A stretch of 64,000 bases of DNA, from positions 1,550 to 65,549 of the forward strand of contig NZ_NSCM01000017.1 of NCBI RefSeq assembly GCF_003287735.1, written 5' to 3'. The notes beneath the pieces are model-generated. The model was not told where the DNA came from. It did not search any database and saw only the letters and a program-made list of their open reading frames with translations. Positions 49,303-58,047 of the stretch are shown here, one piece after another. Source of the stretch: Photorhabdus bodei. GTDB lineage: Bacteria; Pseudomonadota; Gammaproteobacteria; Enterobacterales; Enterobacteriaceae. The position numbers were made by a program, and so were the translations under genes. Positions within the stretch are counted from its first letter, which is position 1. The number at the start of each line of letters is the position of its first letter.

Positions 49303-50565
49303 TTACTGGGGTTTAATCCCTTTCAGGTGATAGACCAAGACCGTAAACGGGGTTACCCCTTTCGGCATCGGTAAGTTGCCATACACGACCTTAGCTAAAG
49401 CATAGGCATCAACTTCGGCCTCTTCACCCAACAATGGAAGCGCCTCACGCACTACGGCGGGTATATCATCGTCAGCGGTAAGTGTCAGTGTCGGAATAGC
49501 GCTTAAAGTGGCCCCATCAACAATCTGCTCAGACAAAGCTAGCGAAACCGGTGCATCCTGATCCTTAATAGGGTGACCTTTCTTGACCACAAAGTACACC
49601 AAGCCATTGACTTTCTTTGCTGGCTTGCGTCCGGCAGTTTTCTTCGCAATCAGTGCTTCTCCCATCTTAACTTTGGCATTTACCTGTTTTTGTAATTGCT
49701 CCGCAAAGGTCAGGTAATATTTATCCATATCACTGCGTTTAAGCTGCATGCGATTGCGTAATCCATCAGTTAATCCGGCAGTCACTCGAACAGGATCCAG
49801 AGATAACCCACTTTCTGCATAACTCGCCAGTGTTTCTTTTAGCCCCGAGGCCATCGCTTGGCCCACGACATAGTCACGCTTACGGTTATCGCTATCGAGC
49901 GGTACACGCACGGATTTACTGGCTGTTACCGCTCGATCATTAGCTTGCACTAGTTGATAACGAGTAGAAACCAATGCCGTCTCTAACTGCATTCGGGCAA
50001 TGTTAGCTTCTCTGAACTGTTTACGCACGGCCTCTAACTGCGTTTGTGCTTCTTTGAACTGATGCTGCGTAGCCGTCAGCAGGGTCCGATGGTCACTTAA
50101 CTGTTTTTGTAACGTATCCTTCTGCTTCTGCACTTCTACCCTGACTGATTGGTGGTCAGATAGCTGCTTACGGCTCTTCTCTAGTTCAGTCTGGGAAGAC
50201 TTCAACTCGGCGATACTATCGGTCAGTTGTCTCTTAAGCTTACGATTCTCTGCACGCAATACTTTACGGGCTGCTGCTTCGCTACCACCGGACGAGGCCC
50301 CCATACCAACAAGAATGGATGTTCCAACCGCATGCTTTGATGCACTTCTGTTTGAAGATGACTCACCAGATTTGGACTGTTGCGCCATTAGGGTACTCAG
50401 ACCATAATCAGAATTACTGGCGCTTTCCATCAAGCTATCCACCGAGGGCGTACCGCCAGGAGGTGTATAGTTTCCACTTTCTGCTGCACTTACAATATCA
50501 ACCGTTCCCAAAAAACCAATTAATAACCAGGCACAGTGATGAAGATGCATTCGTATACAGCTCAT
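49303..50565 (-). CDS. Exported coiled-coil protein with an FKBP-like C-terminus, last gene of fimbrial operon
   Basis: 420 residues. A signal peptide (CAWLLIGFLGTVDIVSAA) precedes a Ser/Gly-rich stretch and a long coiled coil (about 100-215, heptad-rich KLKRQLTDSIAELKSSQTEL). Then comes an FKBP_N-like helical dimerisation domain (RDYVVGQAMASGLKETLASY, near 230-310). The last 100 residues resemble an FKBP fold (VYGNLPMPKGVTPFTVLVYHLKGIKP), but the usual catalytic aromatic and Asp positions are not evident. It could be a periplasmic chaperone or a wall-spanning scaffold. Its start overlaps the upstream lipoprotein gene as ATGA. Confidence 0.7.
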   Translation of the reverse strand: MSCIRMHLHHCAWLLIGFLGTVDIVSAAESGNYTPPGGTPSVDSLMESASNSDYGLSTLMAQQSKSGESSSNRSASKHAVGTSILVGMGASSGGSEAAARKVLRAENRKLKRQLTDSIAELKSSQTELEKSRKQLSDHQSVRVEVQKQKDTLQKQLSDHRTLLTATQHQFKEAQTQLEAVRKQFREANIARMQLETALVSTRYQLVQANDRAVTASKSVRVPLDSDNRKRDYVVGQAMASGLKETLASYAESGLSLDPVRVTAGLTDGLRNRMQLKRSDMDKYYLTFAEQLQKQVNAKVKMGEALIAKKTAGRKPAKKVNGLVYFVVKKGHPIKDQDAPVSLALSEQIVDGATLSAIPTLTLTADDDIPAVVREALPLLGEEAEVDAYALAKVVYGNLPMPKGVTPFTVLVYHLKGIKPQ

Positions 50566-51131
50566 TGTGCATCTACCTGATTAATTAATGCCAATGATAA
50601 GTCGTTTTTTATACGATAACACAAACTGGTAAGAGCATACTGATACTTAGGACGTACTAAGTCATTGATATCATGACTGATCTCGTTAGCTACCGCCAAA
50701 TATTGACTACCCGTACGGGCAATGCGATCAAATTCGGCTTTGTAGCGTGTGTATTTAGTGCCGCTGAACTGCTTCAATGCCTCCAACTCGCGAGTACATT
50801 GTGCCAATTTACCGGAATTGCTGTCAGCAGAGGGCTGCACATTTCCGGTAAAACGACAATCACCGCCTCCAGATTCAGGGGATAATGAAGAATGAACCAA
50901 TGTCTTAGAGGTTGACGATACTTTTATTTTACTTGATGTCGGCACTCTCTTCGGTGTGAGCTCTTGAGCACATCCTGTTAAAAGAAATGCGATTGCTAAT
51001 AGTAGGTAAAAATAACAACCATAAGATACAATGCAGTGCCCTGTTATTTTCCGAACCTGCAACATCACACATATATGTTTAAGAACAAACAAGTTATTCA
51101 CCTTATTACTCCCCAGCATCATTAGCATCAA
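50562..51131 (-). CDS. Putative lipoprotein of the fimbrial operon
   Basis: Up to 189 residues; the start is uncertain because several Met codons precede the signal. The lipobox LLTGC follows a hydrophobic core (FYLLLAIAFLLTGC), so the mature part of about 137 residues would be anchored in the envelope. Cys pairs lie in GGGDCRFTG and LAQCTREL. I do not recognise the family. It sits between the tip adhesin and the FKBP-like gene; all three are closely spaced and probably work with the fimbria. Confidence 0.65.
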   Translation of the reverse strand: MMLMMLGSNKVNNLFVLKHICVMLQVRKITGHCIVSYGCYFYLLLAIAFLLTGCAQELTPKRVPTSSKIKVSSTSKTLVHSSLSPESGGGDCRFTGNVQPSADSNSGKLAQCTRELEALKQFSGTKYTRYKAEFDRIARTGSQYLAVANEISHDINDLVRPKYQYALTSLCYRIKNDLSLALINQVDAQ

Positions 51132-51133
51132 AA

Positions 51134-51967
51134 CTAATTAAAAGTCATAATCACAATAACATCTCCCGAATAGGCACCTGCATCAACTTTACCCAATGAT
51201 TGAAGTCTGGATGAAAAGGAAAATGAATAGAGATTATTTCCACTTACCGTTATTGGAACACCATTCCAAGCATTTGAGCCATTGATATCCACATCGGAGT
51301 AAAGTGTTTTTTTAGGATTTAAATAAATAAACTTTTCACCCGTTGAGGATTTTGTATATAAAGTCAGGTTAGCTGGCAATGTGCACTGCACATTTCCTGT
51401 TATCGTTTTCTTATTCCCGTTGAGATTTTCCACCCCCAAATCACCATGATCAATGACAGATGGCAAAGAAAGACTGCAAGATTGCTTGACTGATGGCACC
51501 TTGCCACAAACACTACCAGGCCACTGCTGTGCATCTGAAATATATGGGCTAGGTCGGTGTTGCATATAAAACAATCCTATACAATCTGCCTTAGGGGATC
51601 GCAAAAGGAACTCTGCTCGATATGGCAACGGAAATGCTTTTTTGTACTCTTCAGCTACCTCCTTCCTAGTCTTAAATTGAGAGATTTCAAGACAATGCTT
51701 ACCCAGTATACAGCTACCATACATCCCCGGGTATACAGGGTCATCGCGATATTTCACATCTGGACCAACATAACAAAGTCCAAACTCCTTGTAACATGGG
51801 TTTCGGTCGGTATCATTTTCCGGCCAGTCAACTATTTGTAGAACTACACGAGTGTCTGAACCGCTTTGGTACATATCAATAGGCGTTACAAAGGCTCCTG
51901 CATTTACCTCTATAAATGGAACACCAGCCAATGTCATGAAAAAAACAAGATAGAAAAAGCCCCTCAT
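51134..51967 (-). CDS. Two-domain fimbrial tip adhesin (MrpH-like)
   Basis: 277 residues. The signal peptide (MRGFFYLVFFMTLAGVPFIEVNA) is followed by a unique lectin-like N-terminal domain (about 24-150) rich in Cys (NPCYKEFGLCYVG, GSCILGKHC) and a C-terminal pilin domain (about 165-277) with the donor-strand pattern SCSLSLPSVIDHGDLGVE and a final GDVIVIMTFN strand. Length and architecture are those of MrpH-type tip adhesins. The sugar or surface bound is unknown. It follows a minor pilin in the operon. Confidence 0.75.
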   Translation of the reverse strand: MRGFFYLVFFMTLAGVPFIEVNAGAFVTPIDMYQSGSDTRVVLQIVDWPENDTDRNPCYKEFGLCYVGPDVKYRDDPVYPGMYGSCILGKHCLEISQFKTRKEVAEEYKKAFPLPYRAEFLLRSPKADCIGLFYMQHRPSPYISDAQQWPGSVCGKVPSVKQSCSLSLPSVIDHGDLGVENLNGNKKTITGNVQCTLPANLTLYTKSSTGEKFIYLNPKKTLYSDVDINGSNAWNGVPITVSGNNLYSFSFSSRLQSLGKVDAGAYSGDVIVIMTFN

Positions 51968-51979
51968 ATTCCCTCCATT

Positions 51980-52573
51980 TCACTCATAGTCCAACATAAA
52001 CGTCGAAATAGCCGAGAACTTACCAAATACTATTGAGTGATTTTTGATAGCAGAAGGCTCCCCTTGCACATAGGCTTTAAAGTCCAGCGTGGCATTGCCA
52101 TTATTTAAACGGTATTTTTTAACAGTCTTGTTTATCGAAATAGGTTCTCCAGCCAGAGATTCTATTCCAACCGCTGCCCCTGATGCTTGACTTCCCGGTT
52201 GAAAAGCCAAAAGCCCAGGAAGCTCATTATTTTCCTTACCTAGAAATTTTATATTCACCTCCCGAGCTCTTGTCACATCACAGTTTATGAGGTGAATTGA
52301 AAACGTTTTACTATGACTACGTTCATTTTGATAAAGGTGTTTTCCGAACACTGTATCGAAGTCCACGGTAATTGCATCATCTCCAGGCTGGATACCGCAA
52401 GCTTCTCTAAGTACATTCACTTTTATACGAACAATGGATTCAAATTTATCCTTCGCATTACACACTGAGCTTATCGAAAGCAAGAGCAACAACGCTTTAA
52501 GAACATGTAATCGGTTACGCCGACACAAGGACGGTATCAGTCCATCTCGATCTGGCTTTAGGATGGTGTTCAT
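51980..52573 (-). CDS. Minor fimbrial subunit
   Basis: 197 residues. A long N-terminal region (about 1-42) with signal-like hydrophobic core (LKALLLLLSISSVCNA) precedes an Ig-like pilin with disulfide Cys in VLREACGIQPGDD and HLINCDV and the C-terminal FGKFSAISTFMLDYE motif. It would be assembled by the chaperone and usher encoded upstream. Its position before the adhesin suggests a tip-proximal adaptor. Confidence 0.8.
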   Translation of the reverse strand: MNTILKPDRDGLIPSLCRRNRLHVLKALLLLLSISSVCNAKDKFESIVRIKVNVLREACGIQPGDDAITVDFDTVFGKHLYQNERSHSKTFSIHLINCDVTRAREVNIKFLGKENNELPGLLAFQPGSQASGAAVGIESLAGEPISINKTVKKYRLNNGNATLDFKAYVQGEPSAIKNHSIVFGKFSAISTFMLDYE

Positions 52574-52615
52574 ACATGCCTCCTTTACTGAGTTATCCCA
52601 ATTTCAGCAAACATC

Positions 52616-53407
52616 TCAACCGGGTTTACTACTTTTCACGGTACAAGTGCCACCACTACAACCAAACACTAATTTTGGCCGACCACCGAAATCATTGATG
52701 AAAATCAGTACAGGATTGTTACCCATTGCTGACGCACTGCCACCCAACACAGCACTGCCTTTTGGTGGGATCATCATCGGATTAAAACCGGATACCGCTG
52801 CCCCATTTAGGCTGGAAGACGCTGATGCGATGGTCACGTAGTATGGCGTCGGATTGTTCACTACATAGCGATCCCCTTGTCGAGTCATCGTCAACTTCTC
52901 CTGATAAGGATTTTCGTAGTCCGTGCGGCCAACAGTAATAGCCTTTGGCCGATAAAACAGTTTGATACGTGTTTGCAGCGCAATCTGCAATGTGTTGGGT
53001 TTGTTGGACTTTGGCGGAATTTCCCGGAGGTTGAAATAGAACAGCGTCTCTTTATCCTGAGACAACATGTTGATGCCCTGAGTGACTTGCAACTTCACTT
53101 GGCTTTTGGCTCCCGGCTCTACTCTCTGAAGTGGCGGTAGTGCAGTCAGTGGAGTGTTAATCTTGTTGCCATGCTCGTCCTCAATCCAAGCCTGCGCAAG
53201 ATAGGGCAACTCTTTATTCTGGTTACTGATACTAAGGCTCATTGATTTATTTTCCCCATTAAACACCGCTCGGGTGCGATCGAGGGCAATAGCTGCATTA
53301 GCCTGCTGAACAGCCAGAATACCGGCCAACATGACAGCAGAAGCCGCCGCGTTTTTTTTCATTGTCATACTCATGCGGTTGTACTTATCTTTAGGCAACA
53401 TTTCCAT
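52616..53407 (-). CDS. Periplasmic fimbrial chaperone (PapD/MrpD type)
   Basis: 263 residues with a signal peptide (about 16-40, ending QQANAA). Two Ig-like domains follow: the G1 region (IALDRTRAVFNGENKSMSLSI), the KETLFYFNLREIPPKS motif, and IKLFYRPKAI with the subunit-binding Lys/Arg. It caps subunits before the usher. The start is taken at 53407, with possible internal Met starts at 53374 or 53362. An ERIC element lies between it and the usher. Confidence 0.88.
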   Translation of the reverse strand: MEMLPKDKYNRMSMTMKKNAAASAVMLAGILAVQQANAAIALDRTRAVFNGENKSMSLSISNQNKELPYLAQAWIEDEHGNKINTPLTALPPLQRVEPGAKSQVKLQVTQGINMLSQDKETLFYFNLREIPPKSNKPNTLQIALQTRIKLFYRPKAITVGRTDYENPYQEKLTMTRQGDRYVVNNPTPYYVTIASASSSLNGAAVSGFNPMMIPPKGSAVLGGSASAMGNNPVLIFINDFGGRPKLVFGCSGGTCTVKSSKPG

Positions 53408-53503
53408 TCATCCACCCCACACTTTTATTAATCTTCTGGAAAGAACCACCACCCTTGGCTGGAATCGAGTGCGAATGCGCAAATATGGTTGATATCACTG
53501 CTA

Positions 53504-53626
53504 TACCCGTCATCTTTCAAGTTGCCTCTTTGTTGGCTGCACTCACTCACCCCGGTCACATAGTTATCTATGCTCCCGGGGATTCGCTCCCTTGCCGTCG
53601 CGATGCATCTTGAAATCCATAGGGTA
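53504..53626 (-). repeat. Complete ERIC element between usher and chaperone genes
   Basis: 123 bases, flanked by TA (53502-53503 and 53627-53628), with the same outer TACCC/GGGTA and inner TTTCAAG repeats as the copy at 46442-46564 but in opposite orientation. It lies in the middle of the fimbrial operon, so it is transcribed and can fold into a long stem in the mRNA, which may affect processing or expression of the downstream chaperone-to-adhesin genes. Confidence 0.92.
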
Positions 53627-53717
53627 TAAATCTAATCTCGCAGCACATACTTACGCGGTTTACGGTTCTCCACACCTGATTCTCCACACCTGAATTACCC
53701 ATCCAGTTTGTCTTAAC

Positions 53718-56318
53718 TCACCTGCCATTTTCGCCGCCGATCCTCGCTACGTTACCTGTGTTGGCTGGTGTAACAACTGTCTCTACAGCGTCACTACCAT
53801 CATTCCCTTTAACACGCCGACAAGGTAACAACAGATTATTCATCAAGTTGGCTAGAAGAGATTGCGGTAATGTGATGAGACACTGTATACGACCATCCCA
53901 ATGCACACTCATGTTCTCGCCTGGATTAATGCCGGTTAACCACACACTTCCTTCATCATTCACGATGCCAGTTTGCATTTCACGTTCGTTCATCACGATA
54001 GCGCCGAATGGAGGAGCCGTACCGTCTGTCAACTTAATAATGGCCATCGCCTTCTCGCCGGCGATCATCCCAAACTTGCGATAACCAATAGCGCCTTCCG
54101 TTAGCGTGCCTTGTACCACCGAGCGAGTTGCATCCACGTTATCCGCCAGTTGGTTCACGTCCACATTAACGCTGCTGCGGTAGTAACTGTTGATATCACT
54201 CACCACCGCTTTACCAAAAATGTTGGTATGGGTCACACTGCCATAACCGCGTATTGGTACACCACCAATCCCATCAGCGTCGATCATCATGCGTGTTCCC
54301 CCTATCATGTTGATACGGTGTAGCGCAGCGCCATCTGCCGTTGCCGTCATTCCTCCCTGAAGTGACAGCCCCATAGCGCTATATTCACTTCCACGGAAAT
54401 TGGCATTCGCTGTCAACTTAGCTATATCCCCCTCGTGGGTGAAGTAACCACTGCCAATACTACGCCCACCCTGACCGTTACCGACATTAATCCGATATGC
54501 ATTGTTGTCATCGATACGGTCATAGTAGCCCACAGTATTACTACTATTACGGCTAAGCTGACCGTCATAGGTTATTGTGCTATTTTCACCCCACGGTACA
54601 GCCATACTCAGATACAAACCGTCATCATTAGTGTCGTTGTACTGAGTCCGATATGCCGTTAGGCTCAGGCTAATGTTTTTAAAGCGTCCGATGTCGAAAT
54701 AACGCGATAGTGACAGGTTATAAGTATCGTTGTTCGGACGGTCCCAGTAGGTCTGATGGCCGTAGTTCAGATAAACACTAAGCCCCATTTCCTTAAACTG
54801 TTTGTTAAACGTAATGGTATAGAACTCTTTACCTCTTCCATTATTGACACCGTAATAACGCGCCTCTAAATACTGCGACATGCTCATGAAATTACGTTCT
54901 GAGAAACGGTAACCTGCAAATGTTATCTGGCTATCGTATTCATCAAAGCGTTTAGAATAGCTAACCCGATACGAGCCTCCTTGTTTGGTGTCATCATGCA
55001 GAAACTGAGCTCGCGACTGCGTCACATCAAATGACAATGCACCAAACGCGAGCAAGTCACGGCCGATACCGATAGCCAGAGCATTATAGCCCCTGGCCAG
55101 CAAAGCTCCTCCGTACAGCGACCAACCGTTGTTCACCCCCCAAGAGAATTCTCCAGTTGCAAAGCCCGGTCCTTTACTGCGATGCTTAATGTCTGATGGT
55201 TTACCGGCGGCAATCTTGTAACGAACCATACCTGGACGTGTCAGATAAGGTACATTAGCGGTATTCACCTGGAAGGTCTGTACGCTGCCATCCTGCTCCT
55301 GTACCTTCACATCCAGCTTGCCATTCACCGCAGTATTCAGATCCTGAATACTGAAAGGACCTGCTGCCACCTGAGTTTCATAAATCACACGCCCTTGCTG
55401 ACTGATGGTCACCTTGGCATTGGTTTTCGCCACTCCAGTCACTTCCGGCGCATAACCACGCAGGTTCGGTGGCAGCATGTTGTCGTCCGATATCAGACTG
55501 GCTCCGATGTAACGGAAACTGTCAAACATCCCAGAGTTGAGGTAGTCTTCCGCCAACGTCAGCTTGGCACGCAGAGCGGCTATTGCACGGTAGGCGTAGT
55601 AGCGGCTCCACTCCCAGCTTTGCTGGGCGCTTCCTACCTGTCCCGTAGTATGGCTGTACTGCACCTGCCAATCGGCCCGCAGACGCCAAGCTCCCAAGTT
55701 GGCCCCAACTGTTCCGTTACCGCTCAAAGATTGCGCTTGGTTGCTTGCACCTGACTGATTTGTCACTTGTGCATTGACGCTGTAGTCAAATAACATACCG
55801 GAGATCCCATTATCCCAACGTGACGGCGGATCCCAGTTTTCCACGGTATATTCTAAGTAAGCCTGCGGCATGCTGATGTATAGTGCCCCAGCGCCCAAGT
55901 CACCTCGAACTTCCATACCTTTCAGAGAAGCTATTTCTAGGCATTGGCCGTTATGCCACCAAGTAAGCTGACGGATTGCATCCGCTTTAAGTCCCAGTTG
56001 ATCAACCATCTTCAGCGTCAGGCACGCTTCACTGCCTTTCGGATCATGATCAGGAGCAATGAACTGTACCGTCTGCTCGGGCAATTCGTTTTTATTCAAG
56101 CGTAATACCATCTGGTAGCTACCTTGCATAATGTAGCCAGCCTGGGAAAACTGACTTAAGTCAATACGCGCCCGATCCTTGACATCAAGAACATCCGTGT
56201 TGAATTCCACCCTATCGGCAGCCTTGACCACCTGCATGCCACAAAGAGCCAACAAGATACACAGTGCCACCGAGCTATCCCTCGCTCCACAAAGTAGCGA
56301 TGGCATGGGTCCTTTCAT
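53718..56318 (-). CDS. Outer-membrane fimbrial usher (FimD/MrpC type)
   Basis: 866 residues. A signal peptide (LCILLALCGMQVVKAA) leads to the usher N-terminal domain (VEFNTDVLDVKDRARIDLSQF) and 24-strand beta-barrel signatures (WSLYGGALLARGYNALAIGIG, SQYLEARYYGVNNG), then a plug region, ending in the two C-terminal domains with Cys pair (RIQCLITLPQS ... LLLPCRRV). It secretes and orders subunits. It starts one base into the previous stop codon (TGATG), so it is coupled to the subunit gene. Confidence 0.93.
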   Translation of the reverse strand: MKGPMPSLLCGARDSSVALCILLALCGMQVVKAADRVEFNTDVLDVKDRARIDLSQFSQAGYIMQGSYQMVLRLNKNELPEQTVQFIAPDHDPKGSEACLTLKMVDQLGLKADAIRQLTWWHNGQCLEIASLKGMEVRGDLGAGALYISMPQAYLEYTVENWDPPSRWDNGISGMLFDYSVNAQVTNQSGASNQAQSLSGNGTVGANLGAWRLRADWQVQYSHTTGQVGSAQQSWEWSRYYAYRAIAALRAKLTLAEDYLNSGMFDSFRYIGASLISDDNMLPPNLRGYAPEVTGVAKTNAKVTISQQGRVIYETQVAAGPFSIQDLNTAVNGKLDVKVQEQDGSVQTFQVNTANVPYLTRPGMVRYKIAAGKPSDIKHRSKGPGFATGEFSWGVNNGWSLYGGALLARGYNALAIGIGRDLLAFGALSFDVTQSRAQFLHDDTKQGGSYRVSYSKRFDEYDSQITFAGYRFSERNFMSMSQYLEARYYGVNNGRGKEFYTITFNKQFKEMGLSVYLNYGHQTYWDRPNNDTYNLSLSRYFDIGRFKNISLSLTAYRTQYNDTNDDGLYLSMAVPWGENSTITYDGQLSRNSSNTVGYYDRIDDNNAYRINVGNGQGGRSIGSGYFTHEGDIAKLTANANFRGSEYSAMGLSLQGGMTATADGAALHRINMIGGTRMMIDADGIGGVPIRGYGSVTHTNIFGKAVVSDINSYYRSSVNVDVNQLADNVDATRSVVQGTLTEGAIGYRKFGMIAGEKAMAIIKLTDGTAPPFGAIVMNEREMQTGIVNDEGSVWLTGINPGENMSVHWDGRIQCLITLPQSLLANLMNNLLLPCRRVKGNDGSDAVETVVTPANTGNVARIGGENGR

Positions 56319-56884
56319 CAGAAATAATCCAGTTTGAAACGTATCATGGTGTGGAGGGCCTCGGCGCGTAACACTTGGTGAGCTGTTATCAGACGTAAAG
56401 TATAATCCAGCCGCATTGAGCCTATTTGCAGATCCTCTACAAGCATGGGTTTGCCTGGCACAACTATCGCTCCTGTACTGTCCGATATCTGTAATCCCAC
56501 ACCACTCGCCTCACCATTCATGCTAAACAAGTCGTTACGAGCAGCAGCACCATCAAAAGTCACTCGAAAGTGTGACCTACTCAGGCGATTCAGTAATACG
56601 GGAGTCAACAGACAATTAATCAACTGTATACTTAAAAGCCGTACCGGCCCGTGACCACTGCGGATAATTTGTCCGACCAAAATAGATGATATGTCGATGG
56701 TCTGATCTTGATTGCCCAAAGCAATTGTACAGGGTGTATCAATGATGGAGCCTTGCATGTTGACGCGGCCATGCTCTTGGTTGATAGCGGTTGCCATAAA
56801 TGACAATATCAGACTGGTTAGCACTAACAACGTCAGCAGGGAAGGCAACATCTTAGAACAGGTTGGACGGCTAAGAAGAGTCAT
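56318..56884 (-). CDS. Fimbrial subunit (MrpB-like)
   Basis: 188 residues from the ATG at 56884, which has GGAG six bases upstream; longer frames to 57016 lack a ribosome site. A signal segment (LPSLLTLLVLTSLILSF) precedes an Ig-like pilin domain with the disulfide DTPCTIALGNQDQTID and QLINCLL. It is probably a minor subunit or a terminator of the rod. It is located between the major subunit and the usher. Confidence 0.82.
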   Translation of the reverse strand: MTLLSRPTCSKMLPSLLTLLVLTSLILSFMATAINQEHGRVNMQGSIIDTPCTIALGNQDQTIDISSILVGQIIRSGHGPVRLLSIQLINCLLTPVLLNRLSRSHFRVTFDGAAARNDLFSMNGEASGVGLQISDSTGAIVVPGKPMLVEDLQIGSMRLDYTLRLITAHQVLRAEALHTMIRFKLDYF

Positions 56885-57043
56885 CTCGCTCTCCAAAATT
56901 TGGTTTACCAGCAAATTCATTTCCCTAATCTTGTAGGGACCCCTCTTTCCCGCTGTTTCCCCTGTCAGCCTGAAGGCTAGGCCACAGCGGGAAAGAGAAA
57001 CAGATAGACTTTCCAACGCACAGAAAGGCTTCTTTCACCACCT

Positions 57044-57610
57044 TTATTGGTAAGCCAGAGTGAAGTTAGCCACAGCGCTGAAATCACCAGGAACGATAGT
57101 CGCAGAAGCCCCGTCACCTTGTAAGAAAGCAGCGAAGTGCATGGTCGAATCGGAACCATCGGTGATGATTGTGGGTGAACTCTGTTGTCCCAGTTTGATA
57201 AGTTTGGCGTTATCGTTGGTGATACCAATAGCCGCACCAGAGGCCGAACCAACAATTGCCAGTAGGTCCTTATTCACAGAAGATGGTGTCCCAGAGAAAG
57301 TCGCCGTTACAATCTTCTTTTCCAAGCCGTTAGCATCACAGTCTAGTAAACGGATATTAAAAGGAACCGGCGTGGACTTACCACCTCCTGCCAGTGCTTT
57401 GTTGGAAATCTGCCCAAGCTTCACAGTCTGATCGTCATCACCGGGGTGGATGGAACAAGGCGCATCAATAATAGAACCTTCAAAAGTCACTTTTCCTTGG
57501 CCTTGGTTAGTATTTTTAGTACTGGCGGGCGGCTTGGTCTGCGCATTGACAGAACCTGCTGTTAGGGCTACACCCAATCCGAGAACCATAACTAATGTAT
57601 TCAATTTCAT
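57044..57610 (-). CDS. Major fimbrial subunit (MrpA/FimA-like)
   Basis: 188 residues. A signal peptide (MKLNTLVMVLGLGVALTAGSVNA) is followed by an N-terminal extension (QTKPPASTKNTN) for donor-strand exchange and an Ig-like pilin with Cys in APCSIHPGDDDQTVKLG and RLLDCDANG, ending FTLAYQ. As first gene of the operon, directly downstream of the invertible switch, it is the likely main rod protein. The ATG has AAGGAATTAATTCAC upstream. Confidence 0.9.
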   Translation of the reverse strand: MKLNTLVMVLGLGVALTAGSVNAQTKPPASTKNTNQGQGKVTFEGSIIDAPCSIHPGDDDQTVKLGQISNKALAGGGKSTPVPFNIRLLDCDANGLEKKIVTATFSGTPSSVNKDLLAIVGSASGAAIGITNDNAKLIKLGQQSSPTIITDGSDSTMHFAAFLQGDGASATIVPGDFSAVANFTLAYQ

Positions 57611-57728
57611 GTGAATTAATTCCTTAACTTAAGGATAAAACCATACAAAAGTAGCAGTGTGGAACTTCAGGTCCTACACCAGATATCCAATGCAAAAGGG
57701 GTCTTAAAATCTCATATCAACATTTTTT

Positions 57729-57756
57729 AAAACCAAACAAAATGCACCAAACTGTT
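57729..57756 (+). repeat. Left inverted repeat of the fimbrial promoter switch
   Basis: 28 bases with core AATGCACCAAACTGTT. It matches the complement of 58020-58047 at 26 of 28 positions (differences at the sixth and twelfth bases). The pair bounds 263 bases and lies between the fimbrial major subunit and a FimB/FimE-type recombinase, exactly as expected for a fim-type invertible element. Confidence 0.88.
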
Positions 57757-58019
57757 TTGTTTAGTTATAAATACTAAAATAGATAATATTTTTGAATTAA
57801 TATCCAAAAAAAGACATTAATTTAAACTTATAAACTTTCTAATTGATTGATATCTAATTAAGTTCAAACAAACCAACTGATTTTTTACAAAATAATATTG
57901 ATAAAATATTAAAAGTAATAAAAAGATATTAAAAAAACTATATATTACAAATGGTTAAATGTTGTTAGTCTGGAGAGGTACAAAAGTTGACTTAGGTGAT
58001 AGTTTTGTGTAAAACTATT
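57757..58019. promoter_or_regulatory. Invertible promoter segment (phase switch) of the fimbrial operon
   Basis: A 263-base A/T-rich segment between two 28-base inverted repeats. The best promoter inside is TTGACT (57987-57992) with TAAAAC (58010-58015), spacing 17, reading rightwards, away from the fimbrial genes and towards the recombinase. In this orientation the fimbrial operon would be OFF; inversion would place that promoter about 120-170 bases upstream of the major subunit gene, facing it. Photorhabdus mad fimbriae are known to be controlled by such a promoter inversion; whether this is that locus is not shown. Confidence 0.7.
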
Positions 58020-58047
58020 AACAGTTTGGTGCATTCTGTTTAGTTTT
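58020..58047 (-). repeat. Right inverted repeat of the fimbrial promoter switch
   Basis: The complement of this 28-base stretch matches the left repeat at 57729-57756 with two differences; core AACAGTTTGGTGCATT. It is located 246 bases before the recombinase gene start. Confidence 0.88.

Noticed and set aside
57757..57800. A leftward promoter (TATAAC near the left repeat) driving the pilin in the present orientation
   Set aside because: The -10-like string has no acceptable -35 at normal spacing, so it is weaker than the rightward promoter near the right repeat.
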